In this document: positions 9,401 to 16,900 of the stretch, piece by piece
How positions within the stretch are numbered: position 1 is the first letter of the stretch
Layout of the letters: every line of letters starts with the position of its first letter
Source of the DNA: Prevotella sp.
Lineage (GTDB): Bacteria; Bacteroidota; Bacteroidia; Bacteroidales; Bacteroidaceae
Length of the DNA stretch: 64,000 nt
Direction of reading: 5' to 3'
Assembly (NCBI GenBank): GCA_017475265.1
Contig: JAFVFY010000075.1
Coordinates: forward strand, 36,942-100,941
Notes under the pieces: model-generated
Seen by the model: only the letters and a program-made list of their open reading frames with translations
Databases searched by the model: none
What the model was told of the DNA's origin: nothing
Position numbers and translations under genes: made by a program

Positions 9401-10821
9401 GGAGCGACAAGTATGTTGTATTTACCAGCGATGGAACAGAACTGACTCTGACATTTGCAGCTACTTCAACGGAGTATCAACAGTGGATTTCATTCAATCG
9501 TCTGCGTCTGACAAAACTTGATGCTACTTTGGCAACAGCCGAGGATTATGAGAATTTGAATAACGCTATTGCTGCAGCAGAAGCCAATCTCGGTTTCGAG
9601 GACGGTCAGAGTGCCCCATATAATAATGTTGCTTCTATGGAACTGCTGGTAGCTGCTAAGGCCATAGACCAAACGATAAACAATGTACAGAGTGATGTCC
9701 AGGATGCTACAAGTGCTCTGTTAAGTGCTTCATGGACTGCCAATGACGGCGACGTGAATGCCATATATAATGGTGGGTTTGCTACTGTTGCAGAGGGTCA
9801 GAACTATCCTGACGGTTGGAAGCGCACCAATGGTTGGGGACAGATGCAGTCTGGTATTTCTGGTGATTATGCAACAGCCTACTACAACCAGCCAGGTTCT
9901 CTCCAGTATGGCAACCAAGGTGTCTACACGATGCCGCTTGCTGCCAACACCATTTACAAGCTGGAGTTCGCTTATCGTTCACATGAGGACAATTCGAATA
10001 CTGGTGTAACGGTTTCAGTCCTGAATGGTGAGGAAGGCTTGGCCAATTACACCTTCCCTGGCAACGGCTCTACTTCTAACTGGGCTCTCGTTTCAAAGCG
10101 TTTCAAGACTGGTACTGCCGGTAACTATGTGCTCACTCTTGCCAATGGTGGCAACACATGGATGACAAATGTCTCTTTGGTGAAGGCATCTGCCGACGAA
10201 ATCACCATTACCGAGGAAGCCTATGCTGATCCTGCTGCCAGCGACTATGCCAATGTTACCCTCGCCCGTTCCTTCAATGCTGGTTGGAATGCTGTGTGTC
10301 TGCCTTTCGCCACTACAGCTTTCGACGGTGCAGAGATTGCTGAGTTCACGGGTGACACAGGCGGTGACAACGTGACGCTGAACTTTACCAAGGTAGACGT
10401 TTTCGAGGCTAATAAGCCCTATCTGGTTTACTTCCCCAGTTCAGTTGATGCAGGCAAGGTGTTTGAGGGTGTAGCTGTTGCTCCCGCTGAGGTAAAGGTT
10501 GAAGGTACTGCCTTTGACTTCATGGGAACATACATTGTGAAGGAAATAGCCGCTAACGACTGGGTGGTTTCTGGAGGAAAGCTGATGAAGGCCAGTCAGA
10601 CTATCAACCTGAAGCCCACCCGCACATACTTCACCCCGAAGAGTCCTGAGGCACGTATTGCTCGCTTCACCATCGACGGTGTGGAGGCATCGGGCATCAG
10701 TGCCATCTTCACCGACGAGGCTAAGGCTACCGACGGCATCTACAACCTGCAGGGCCAGAAGGTCAGCGGCAAGATGCAGAAGGGCATCTACATTATGAAT
10801 GGAAAGAAGGTTATCAAGTAA
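6430..10821 (+). CDS. Large secreted surface protein, paralogue of 1466-4912
   Basis: The 1463-aa product has the same signal peptide as the 1466 protein apart from two residues. Jelly-roll-like segments (about 30-195, 270-455, 600-740, 870-1030, 1115-1250) alternate with Ala/Thr/Asp-rich helical segments; one of these carries YANVAGSEKTNLLAEIAK, matching a repeat in the 1466 protein. The shared C-terminal module begins at W1286 (WNAVCLPF) and the tail ends IYNLQGQKV...KGIYIMNGKKVIK. Families with this plan are exported, probably to the cell surface. It lies directly downstream of an intact Phd/RelE-like pair and 25 bp upstream of a 64-aa peptide gene. No catalytic motif was recognised; binding or adhesion is inferred only from architecture. 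Confidence 0.85.
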   Translation: MRKLKLFMTAFALVGGVNFAFAQTNIIAGWDGGNDTSSPSNFGWTSSANRTLNARNASGGIRMTTNYSGYKLEDGTSYSYSATSDLSSVIFWVRYNTSGESFTYTFKGLEANYYYDFSALVGWHNNSDAPTFTVKINDGTSDLATMSKSVSTRQTLYSVSSRFKTPSTITNTTDIKIVFTCNKTGDCMEAISALSLVNVVLKDELQAALTYANRVNTALNNSTLASAITTAQDVYDDASATQAEVDSAIPTLKAAVATAISEDSPSDISWVLANPGFEGCTVTTTNAAATASAAPLDIAGDWTQSSSAAWSSSAVVAYDGAGQVNGASAPSTDDAGNSGNTLGVSVGWDGMVTYQSPAILLPAGVYTLKVNAYNANSDATQFTSKFGFVPTSGDATLSSKNSFTASTWETDEVTFTLNANTEGKIQVGGQAVSGGSGSNAKVFFDNITIGYENPLAGAITAWNNAHSALAALDATALPDAAETAITTELAKERPATQEEIVSASAALQALIDSYDGIKAAFDEYKALKAQVEDLKNTSKYTFTGTEALSTFNSTLSTIDTSAEGATDAATITALLPDLKAAGNTFVGAIDSNDGFDVTYNIVNNSFETGTLSPWTTNGSNDTGVKENSNGTYTTTGVDGSYLFNTWNNDAGSKVSQTLSSLPNGYYTVTALVASDAGNTINILAGATTKTVDADGTNGKTQFVEGTTDKTLVSDGSLEIGTNSSSWYKSDYFRLTYYTVKAGAAEAWAAAKAAAEAARDNAEYANVAGSEKTNLLAEIAKDEPTTAEAYGTATTALQEATSAFTAAKDSYDGLIAKRTEATAYTTVAWPYASTAKKTALNDAVEAVPTDAADAVTKTNAITTAIRQFVESNGVAEGVAVAVSYASAIEGADPDVNTGWTDGIGVDNRGNEKYTDGNGNVSGKYYDGGWSTSAGVNINMTRTLTLPAGQYLLQVTARGSENLTTYTMSVGGESVNLPKQGSGVNVGTFGHGWSDKYVVFTSDGTELTLTFAATSTEYQQWISFNRLRLTKLDATLATAEDYENLNNAIAAAEANLGFEDGQSAPYNNVASMELLVAAKAIDQTINNVQSDVQDATSALLSASWTANDGDVNAIYNGGFATVAEGQNYPDGWKRTNGWGQMQSGISGDYATAYYNQPGSLQYGNQGVYTMPLAANTIYKLEFAYRSHEDNSNTGVTVSVLNGEEGLANYTFPGNGSTSNWALVSKRFKTGTAGNYVLTLANGGNTWMTNVSLVKASADEITITEEAYADPAASDYANVTLARSFNAGWNAVCLPFATTAFDGAEIAEFTGDTGGDNVTLNFTKVDVFEANKPYLVYFPSSVDAGKVFEGVAVAPAEVKVEGTAFDFMGTYIVKEIAANDWVVSGGKLMKASQTINLKPTRTYFTPKSPEARIARFTIDGVEASGISAIFTDEAKATDGIYNLQGQKVSGKMQKGIYIMNGKKVIK

Positions 10822-10846
10822 ACAAACTAAAAAACAAGCAACGATT

Positions 10847-11041
10847 ATGAAAAAGAATTATATTTCTCCTAAAACGGAGACCGTCAAAATAAAGTATAAG
10901 TCTCACTTAATGGATCCATCGGCAACGGGCACGAACATGAGTAGCCAAGGTTTTACCACTCCTATTGAGGTAGGGGGCAGTACAACAACAGCCGACTCCC
11001 GTCGCGCCTCCATTTGGGACGAAGAAGAAGAAGAGTACTAA
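10847..11041 (+). CDS. Small acidic-tailed peptide (second copy)
   Basis: The ATG at 10847 is preferred over an in-frame ATG at 10799, which lies inside the upstream coding sequence. The 64 residues start MKKNYISPKTETVKI, carry HLMDPSA at about 20-26 and end SRRASIWDEEEEEY. It has the same length as the 4940 peptide and the same start and end signatures despite little identity in between. The gap to the secreted-protein stop is 25 bp, and the strong terminator at 11061 closes the unit. Function unknown. Confidence 0.75.
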   Translation: MKKNYISPKTETVKIKYKSHLMDPSATGTNMSSQGFTTPIEVGGSTTTADSRRASIWDEEEEEY

Positions 11042-11129
11042 ACTCCAATTATAAACTACGCTTTCTGGGCGCAGCCGCCACCGTGGCGGTCTGCGCCCAG
11101 AAAGTTTTTATGGAAAAGTTTTGGCGGTT
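11042..11129. repeat. 88-bp direct repeat, left copy (terminator plus promoter half)
   Basis: Identical to 11897-11984 at 86 of 88 positions with no gaps. Each copy contains a terminator hairpin and, near its right end, the TTTG -33 box of the promoter that follows. The copies flank the MazF-like cassette. Confidence 0.9.
11061..11110 (+). terminator. Rho-independent terminator after the 10847 peptide gene
   Basis: The arms CTTTCTGGGCGCAG (11061-11074) and CTGCGCCCAGAAAG (11091-11104) pair perfectly, with an inner CCGCCA/TGGCGG stem, followed by TTTTTA. Confidence 0.9.
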
Positions 11130-11151
11130 ACGTGGAAAAGTGCTACCTTTG
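11120..11151 (+). promoter_or_regulatory. Promoter of the MazF-like operon
   Basis: TTTG at 11120-11123 and TACCTTTG at 11144-11151 are 20 bp apart; the ATG follows at 11185. The -33 box lies inside the left direct repeat. Confidence 0.75.
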
Positions 11152-11184
11152 CAGCCACATTGCAATTTATTTATCTGAGATAAA

Positions 11185-11487
11185 ATGACAACAGTTGCAT
11201 TAAACAGGGAAACCAGATGTTACTGGGATTTTATTAAGAATGCCAGCATCCAGGAGAAACAGATGCTGATAATGCTTCTCAGTGCTTCCATGAACAATGA
11301 GGAAGACGTGGTGGTAAGACAAAAGCCAGTTGAAGCTCGGCGTCTAAATACTATTGATGACGAAGTAATGCAGATGACTATGCAGGACGAGCCGACTGCA
11401 ATCGAAGCAACTGACGAAGCTTCTCTTTCTGACATAGTGAATTCAAATAAAGGAAAAATCGCTAACGGACTGGAACGATGGCTGTAA
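11185..11487 (+). CDS. Probable antitoxin of a MazF-like pair
   Basis: The 100-aa product starts MTTVALNRETRCYWDFIK and has a helical, acidic middle and C-terminus (DDEVMQMTMQDEPTA...). It has no strongly recognisable domain. The role is inferred from position: its last 10 bp overlap the start of the MazF-like gene at 11478, the coupling usual for toxin-antitoxin operons. The N-terminal part may be the DNA-binding half and the acidic C-terminus the toxin-binding half. The pair sits between two 88-bp direct repeats, so it looks like a recent arrival. Confidence 0.6.
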   Translation: MTTVALNRETRCYWDFIKNASIQEKQMLIMLLSASMNNEEDVVVRQKPVEARRLNTIDDEVMQMTMQDEPTAIEATDEASLSDIVNSNKGKIANGLERWL

Positions 11488-11843
11488 GTGTTGTAAGGCC
11501 TGGAGAAATAGTAGAAGTTCCTTTCCTGCTGCCAGGCGGCGAATTCAAGGCTCATCCTGCGTTGGTTGTTTCACCAACCCGTTTACAAGACGATGAGGAT
11601 GGACTGTTTTATGCCGTTCTAATATCTACAAAGAACCATAACCCGCAATATACCATAGAGCTTAAGAACGAGTGGCTGAACAAGCCAATGCTGCGTCAGT
11701 CATATTTCGTGACGCACATAATGAGTTCTTTTAAGACAGCCGATGTGTATAGTTCCCATAACGTCTTTGTTAAGTCAGAGTATTTCGATAGGATCTTAGA
11801 GAAGACTTTCCTCAGTATCTTTGATGTGGAGATGAAACTTTGA
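11478..11843 (+). CDS. MazF/PemK-like toxin
   Basis: The 121-aa product has the MazF/PemK N-terminal pattern: VRPGEIVEVPFLLPGG, then KAHPALVVSPT (about 27-37), and a central strand YAVLISTKNHN. In MazF proteins the G-[DE]-[IV] loop and the strand with P-[AV]-[LV]-V-[VI]-[SQ] shape the RNA-binding face of this endoribonuclease. The usual R-P at the second motif is replaced here by H-P, so activity is not assured. Length (121) is close to the family's roughly 110-120. It overlaps its partner by 10 bp. After the stop, a relic of a secreted-protein C-terminus leads into the right direct repeat. Confidence 0.72.
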   Translation: MAVSVVRPGEIVEVPFLLPGGEFKAHPALVVSPTRLQDDEDGLFYAVLISTKNHNPQYTIELKNEWLNKPMLRQSYFVTHIMSSFKTADVYSSHNVFVKSEYFDRILEKTFLSIFDVEMKL

Positions 11844-11903
11844 GGCGCAGCATATCCAGCAGCTCCTACTGGATCTAATGCCCGTATTGCTTTCATACTC
11901 CAA
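11844..11903 (+). pseudogene. Relic of a secreted-protein C-terminal module
   Basis: Read in the frame GCAGCATATCC..., the segment encodes AAYPAAPTGSNARIAFI, which resembles the RAYFIVPLNGAAARIAFI segment of the 1466 protein and RTYFTPKSPEARIARF of the 6430 protein. It then runs into the start of the right direct repeat and stops. This suggests that the repeat copy was brought in with, or exchanged from, another secreted-protein locus. Confidence 0.5.
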
Positions 11904-11984
11904 TTATAGACTACGCTTTCTGGGCGCAGCCGCCACCGTGGCGGTCTGCGCCCTGAAAGTTTTTATGGAAAAGTTTTGGCGGTT
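11897..11984. repeat. 88-bp direct repeat, right copy
   Basis: 86 of 88 positions match 11042-11129. It contains the terminator hairpin at 11916-11965 and the -33 box of the next promoter. Confidence 0.9.
11916..11965 (+). terminator. Terminator after the MazF-like operon
   Basis: Copy of the 11061 hairpin with one change near the base of the right arm (CTGCGCCCTGAAAG), followed by TTTTTA. Confidence 0.85.
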
Positions 11985-12006
11985 TAAGAAATAATGCCTA
12001 CCTTTG
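11975..12006 (+). promoter_or_regulatory. Promoter of the 65-aa gene
   Basis: TTTG at 11975-11978 and TACCTTTG at 11999-12006 have a 20-bp spacing. The ATG at 12033 follows 26 bp later. Confidence 0.7.
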
Positions 12007-12032
12007 CGGGCGATATTATACCGATAATCATT

Positions 12033-12230
12033 ATGGAGACAAGGAAATTCAAGCAAGTGCCATCAATCAATCGTATCGGAAGTGGTAATGCTAGCATCCC
12101 ACGTCCGGTCATCGTGAGTGTCGGCTCAAACAGGAAAGGTCATGAACGTATTATTACCCGCCCCATGCGTACAAATTCACGTACCATTGGTACTGGAGAA
12201 CCCATCAACTGGAACGAAGTGTATAGTTGA
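12033..12230 (+). CDS. Small basic protein of unknown function
   Basis: An in-frame ATG at 11994 would lie upstream of the predicted -7 box, so the start at 12033 is chosen, giving 65 aa beginning METRKFKQVPSINRI and ending EPINWNEVYS. It is rich in Arg, Ser, Asn and Ile with no membrane segment or signal peptide. It has its own promoter supplied partly by the right direct repeat. I do not recognise a family. The coding potential is plausible but not certain, because the gene is short and stands alone before a repeat-rich region. Confidence 0.5.
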   Translation: METRKFKQVPSINRIGSGNASIPRPVIVSVGSNRKGHERIITRPMRTNSRTIGTGEPINWNEVYS

Positions 12231-12793
12231 CGCGAAAATCGACACGGGGTCTTTTTGGGGAAACGGACTGGTTGGTATAGTCCTATAATCCTTTCAGGTC
12301 GCGCCTTAAACTCCAATCGGTCTTCTCATTAAAAATCTTAAAAACAGCCATCAGCCATCATCTTTGGTGTTAACTCTCAGAATACCAGAAGATTATCCTA
12401 TGACGGCTTGCCTCTGAAGCCGTCATATAGCCATCATATAGCCGTCATAATTCCAGTTCCCCTTACCTTTCTCCTACCATCATAGCCGTTCTCTCTCGTC
12501 ATCAGAACGGCAGTTCCCCATAGTTTCAACGGGGGAAACTAACAGTTTCCATGGGAGAAACAAGCTGTTTCTCCAATGGAAACAATTTGCTTCCGTTATT
12601 ATTGCTGTTATGAAACTCCGTTTAAACCAGTAAGTTAGCTTACTATTTCCTACATTTTTGACTACTTATCCAACAATAATGATGGCTAAATGACGGCTAT
12701 ATGATGGCTTAAAAGGCAAGCCGTCATAGGATAATGTTCTGTAAACCAATGATATGACTATAAGAATGACGGCTTGAGCCATTTTTTTAAATT
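12231..12793. other. Repeat-rich intergenic region with a large inverted repeat
   Basis: No gene was found. Arms at 12391-12448 and 12690-12735 are inverted copies: GATTATCCTATGACGGCTTG is answered by CAAGCCGTCATAGGATAAT, and AGCCATCATATAGCCGTCAT by its exact complement at 12690-12709. Between them, 12521-12586 holds three 22-bp units built around GTTTC...GGAAAC palindromes. The whole could be a roughly 350-bp MITE-like or regulatory element. Confidence 0.65.
12521..12586. repeat. 22-bp array of three GTTTCC-type palindromes
   Basis: Units TAGTTTCAACGGGGGAAACT+AA, CAGTTTCCATGGGAGAAACA+AG and CTGTTTCTCCAATGGAAACA+AT are each 22 bp and each contain an imperfect dyad GTTTC/GAAAC. Confidence 0.75.
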
Positions 12794-12908
12794 TCTTTTT
12801 GGAAACGAATTGCCATAATACGCATAATGTATTCCACTAATTGTCATCATTATTATTTCAATTTGCGGATAGAATTTTGTGTATTATGGTAATTTGTTTC
12901 TAAAGAAG
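12794..12908. repeat. 115-bp MITE-like hairpin element, left copy
   Basis: Matches 13703-13817 over 115 bp without gaps, with about seven mismatches. Each copy is itself an imperfect inverted repeat, GGAAACGAATTGCCATAATA near the left end answered by ATTATG.TAATTTGTTTC at the right. It contains no gene. The two copies flank the DUF4160/DUF2442 pair. Confidence 0.85.
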
Positions 12909-12970
12909 TAGGGTTAAATTCGCTTTTTTACGGATAGATGGGGAGAAATCATAAGAAAAAGGCGAAAAAG

Positions 12971-13002
12971 TTTGGAGGTAATAAAATAATTACCTATCTT
13001 TG
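12971..13002 (+). promoter_or_regulatory. Promoter of the DUF4160/DUF2442 operon
   Basis: TTTG at 12971-12974 and TATCTTTG at 12995-13002, 20 bp apart. Confidence 0.75.
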
Positions 13003-13019
13003 CACCTAAAATGAATGAT

Positions 13020-13259
13020 ATGCCTACAGTATTTAATCTATTTGGATACAGATTCTGGTTTTATGGTAATGACCATACGCCCATTCATATTCATGTGAAA
13101 AAGGGTGGTGCTATGGCGAAATTTAATATTTTGCCAATTTCGTTGGTCTACAACCATGGTTTCAAACCGTCTGAATTGAAGATGATTGAGGCGATTTTGG
13201 AAGACAACGAAGAGATTATTGCGCAGCACTGGAACATGTTTTTTAATAACTCTAAATAA
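13020..13259 (+). CDS. DUF4160 domain protein
   Basis: Two ATGs are possible, 13011 and 13020; the second gives MPTVFNLFGYRFWFYGND, the usual DUF4160 start, 17 bp after the -7 box. The 79-aa product shows the family core: FWFYGNDHTPIHIHV (conserved H-x-P-x-H-x-H) followed by a glycine turn and FNILP, then a C-terminal helix with H in AQHW. It lies 3 bp before the DUF2442 gene. DUF4160/DUF2442 pairs are common in bacteria and are suspected to be toxin-antitoxin-like, but no biochemical role is established to my knowledge. Confidence 0.85.
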   Translation: MPTVFNLFGYRFWFYGNDHTPIHIHVKKGGAMAKFNILPISLVYNHGFKPSELKMIEAILEDNEEIIAQHWNMFFNNSK

Positions 13260-13262
13260 GGA

Positions 13263-13676
13263 ATGGAGGTTGCTATGGAGAAGATTGAGAAGATTTGGCT
13301 TACAGATGATGCCGTATGGATAAGAACGGCCAGTGGAAAGGAGGCATGTGAGAAATTCTCTGACTATCCACGCCTGAGATATGCCACAACGGAACAGCGG
13401 GCTAACTATGAGGCTGATGAATATGGGCTTCATTGGGAGGATATAGATGAAGATTTGAGTTTTGAGGGTTTCTTTGACAAAAAAGAAACGACACAGCTCT
13501 ATAAGGTGTTTATGGCTCATCCTGAGTTGAATGTATCTGCCATAGCACGACGTCTTGGCATCTCCCAAAGTCTGATGGCTCAATATATCAGCGGAAAAAA
13601 GAATGCCAGCAATGCAAGGGTCACGCTGATTCTTGATACCGTTCGTGAAATAGGTCAAGAATTGATAGCGGTTTGA
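13263..13676 (+). CDS. DUF2442 domain protein with C-terminal helix-turn-helix
   Basis: The 137-aa product may start at 13263 (MEVAMEK) or 13275 (MEKIEKIW). Residues about 5-75 match DUF2442: IWLTDDAVWIRTASGKE, a beta-rich segment, then RLRYATTEQRANYE and GLHWEDIDEDLS, the family's hallmark W-x-x-[IL]-D-x-D/E-[IL]. Residues about 85-125 form an XRE-like helix-turn-helix (NVSAIARRLGISQSLMAQYI), which fits an autorepressing antitoxin. The two-gene unit sits between MITE-like repeats, so it may move or be lost as a block. Confidence 0.82.
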   Translation: MEVAMEKIEKIWLTDDAVWIRTASGKEACEKFSDYPRLRYATTEQRANYEADEYGLHWEDIDEDLSFEGFFDKKETTQLYKVFMAHPELNVSAIARRLGISQSLMAQYISGKKNASNARVTLILDTVREIGQELIAV

Positions 13677-13702
13677 TTCGGATATTCCCGTTTAAACAAG
13701 TC

Positions 13703-13817
13703 TCTTTTTGGAAACGAATTGCCATAATACGCATAATGTAATCCACTAATTGTCATCATTATTATTTCAATTTGTGGACAAAATTATGCGTATTATGTTA
13801 ATTTGTTTCTAAAGAAG
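13703..13817. repeat. 115-bp MITE-like hairpin element, right copy
   Basis: Same length and order as 12794-12908, with a more perfect internal dyad (CATAATACGCATAAT answered by ATTATGCGTATTATG). It lies 26 bp after the DUF2442 stop. Confidence 0.85.
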
Positions 13818-13852
13818 CGGGTTCGTGTTTATTATTCGGAAAATTTGGTTGC

Positions 13853-13895
13853 AGACCCCACCCCTGCCCCTCCCCTTGATGGGAGGGGAGTGGCT
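13853..13895. repeat. CCCCTCCC palindromic repeat
   Basis: ACCCCTGCCCCTCCCCTTGA is followed by TGGGAGGGGAG, forming a hairpin between the convergent DUF2442 and glucanase genes. The same repeat type is found inside the GH3 coding sequence at 22703-22752. Confidence 0.7.
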
Positions 13896-13928
13896 GCGCG
13901 TGGTTTTTGGAATTTTGTAAAAAGGTGG

Positions 13929-16900
13929 CTATTGGGTGTTTCCGGCCATGATGTCGATAACCATTGCAATGTCGGCCACATCGACTGTGCCGTCACCATT
14001 GACGTCGGCTTTAAGGTTATCGTCAGCTTCAGGGTCAGCGTCAGGATTAAGGCTCACTCCGGCCATGACATCGATGATGGCTGCAATGTCGGCCACGTCG
14101 ACTGTGCCGTCGCCGTTCACGTCGCCAGGAAGGGCGGGAGGTTCAGGCGTGCCCAGCTCGTCTTCCACACCGTGGATAGGCATCGTGGGACCGTCCCAGG
14201 AGCTGAAGAGCGGCATACCCTCGGCCTTGATGATGTAGGCGCAGTAGCTGCCGGGCTTGTAGTGCTCGTCGGTAGAGGCTATGCGGAACCACTCGCCGTT
14301 CTCGTTAAGCTGGTAGCTGCCTGAAGAGGCCCATCCGTTGTACTTGAAGTATCCGCGGAGGTTGCCCTCGTCACGTGATGGTATCGTGGCGGCCTCGCCG
14401 GAGGTGTAGAAGGTGGCCTGGGACAGGTTGGTGAACACGATGTAGGGATGTCCGGCTTCTGGCTCGGTGACCTCTTCGAGGCATACGAGGCTGTAGTCGC
14501 TCATGAGGCCTGCTATGCGGTAGAGGGTGACACCCTCGGGCACTTGGAAGGCGTAGGGCAGGCAGATGGTGGTCCAGCCATTCGGTGTGGGAGTCTTCTT
14601 GAACAGGGGATGGAAGAGGAGGCGGAAGCCGGTGGCGCACCACCAACCCTCTCGTCTGTCGCCTTTGTTGTTGGAGGTATCGCTGTTACCGTAGCGGCGC
14701 CAGGCGTAGTCGGTGGCTCCTTCCTTGGAGCTGGTGAAGCCAATGGTGAGGCTGCCTCCCTCGGGAACGTAGAGTGGAGTGGTGGTGAGGGTCTGCCAGC
14801 CGGGGAGGGTAGAGGGAATGTCGAGATAGTCGCGGGTGAGGGCGGGAGTGACGGCGGTTGCTTCCTCATCGCCGATGGTAGTAGTGATGAATCCGTGCTG
14901 GTCGCTCAGGCAGTAGTGCTGCGTGGAGCTTTTGCACTCCAGGGCATAGAGACCCTCGGAGAGACCTGTTACCTCCTGTTTAACCGTCATGGTCTTGGAG
15001 GTTCCCTCGCTGCTGCTCATTCCGTCCCACCAGGCGTTCCAGCAGGTGAGTCCTTGCTGTGTGGCTGTGCGCTGGTCGCCGCCGGTGTAGGTGCCTACCT
15101 TCGTCTGCCAGTTGGTCTCGTCTTCGAAGGCTGGTGAGAGGGGCTGCTTGGCGGCTTCGGTCAGGGGCATGAAGATGTCAAGTGCCTGTTGCAACTGGGT
15201 CAGGGCGGCGCTGATGTCGGCGGCGGTGGTGGCAGCAGTGGCCTGCTGTTCGGCAGCAAGAAGTTCTTTCTGGCCTTGGAAGAGCATGCTGTCGATGGCT
15301 GCGGCCACGGTGAGCAGCGAGTCGATGACGGCCTTTTGACGCAGGGCCTTGAGGGCAGCATTGGTGGCTTGCTCTATGGTCTTGAGGGCAGCCAGGTCGG
15401 TGCCGTTCTGTGCGTTGACGGCCTGCAGCAGCTCTGTGTTCAGGGCGGGCAGGGTGGTGTTGTATTCGGTGAATGTCTGGGCGCGACGGCGTGCCTGAGT
15501 CACACCGTCGGCGATGGCTTCCTCGTGGGTTTCGAAGAGGCGGTGCAGCTCGATGTCGCTGAGCTGACCTGTGGCAGCCAGCCAGCGGAAGGACAGCAGT
15601 GCCTCGTTATTGTTGCCGCTGTTGAAGATGCCCTGTCGGGTGGCCCAGTAGGTGCTGTTCTTCATCGTGAGACGGTTCTCATCGGAGGTGTTGCCCTTGG
15701 TGCGCACGTCTACCTTTACATAGTCGCCGAAGTTTTGTCCGGCCACCTGGAAGAGGTAGTCCTGTCCCGGCTCGATGTCGAAGGCGGTCTTCAGCGAGCC
15801 GACGTTGTCCTTACCCTGGTTGGCAAAGGCCTGCAGGAAGTAGCCGTCGGTGAGCCGCTTGGGGAATACCTCGAACCAAGGCTGAGAGAGCGGGTCGCCC
15901 ACCCCGTTGGTCCATCCGTGGAGTCCCATCTCGAAGTTGCCGTTGGCGATAATGTTGCCACCCACGTAGCGTGTACCTTTGTCGGTGGTGACGGCCTCGC
16001 CGGCCTCCAGGTCCTCGCTGCTGTAGTAGTCACGTCCGCTGAAGCTGCGTATGTGCAGACGATAGCGGGTGCCCTCGGCGTAGGCATCGTCGGTGAGGGA
16101 GTAGTCGGCCTCGGTGTCCTCAGGCGTGATGGTCTGCCATGTCTCCCAGCCGCCGCCGGGCTCTTTGCGCAGCACCTCCATGAGCTGGTCGTACTCGCCG
16201 TCATAGTCGTGCCAGGTGATGGTGGCCGTGCCGCCGTCGGTGTTCACGCGGAAGTCACGGAAACCACCACGCATGGGCGGTGTGTTGGGCACCTTGGCGT
16301 AGTTGGCGTTGTAGCCCATGCCGGTGAGCTGCTGGGCATACCATTGTCCGGCGCGGGTCAGCTCACCATTGACGTAGAGCTTCGACTTTTCGGCACCTTC
16401 GCTGTTCCAGTAGAAGTAGCGCTCTATGTAGCCCCAGCCGTTGAGCTTGGTACAAATGGTCTGCACGGCCCACTCGTTGTCCCACTCGTTCTTGCCGCTC
16501 TCGAAGATACCGTTATGGTTCCACGATGCGCCCCATATCCACTCTGAAATCCAGATGGGGCGCTTGTATTTCGACTGCATGGCAGCAATGTTGTTGAAGT
16601 CATCGACAGGCCAGTAGCAGTGCAGGTCGACAATGTCGCAGCGCCAGCCATGGGCGTCGATGCTGTCGAGGAAAGTCTTGATGAAGCCCGAACCATCCTT
16701 GTAGTCGCTGCCGTCCCATGACGAGGGCGAGCAGAGACGCATACCAGTGCGCATGAGGTTCTGCCAGTTGTCGAGGATGGTGGCCAGCGACTGCGGCTTG
16801 TCGTCGGCACTGTTGCGCGGCTCGTTGTTGGTCTTCAGATGGCAGGTCCAGGTGGCCTGTCCGCATTTGGCCGACGTGGGATAGTCCTCGTAAAGATGAT

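Noticed and set aside
11696-11896. 66-aa open frame on the minus strand inside the MazF-like gene
   Set aside because: Shadow of the toxin gene; the useful signal there is the relic on the plus strand.
15189-16547. 452-aa open frame opposite the glucanase gene
   Set aside because: It mirrors a well-supported gene, is rich in Gly/Val/Leu as expected for the complement of GC-rich coding DNA, and has no promoter.
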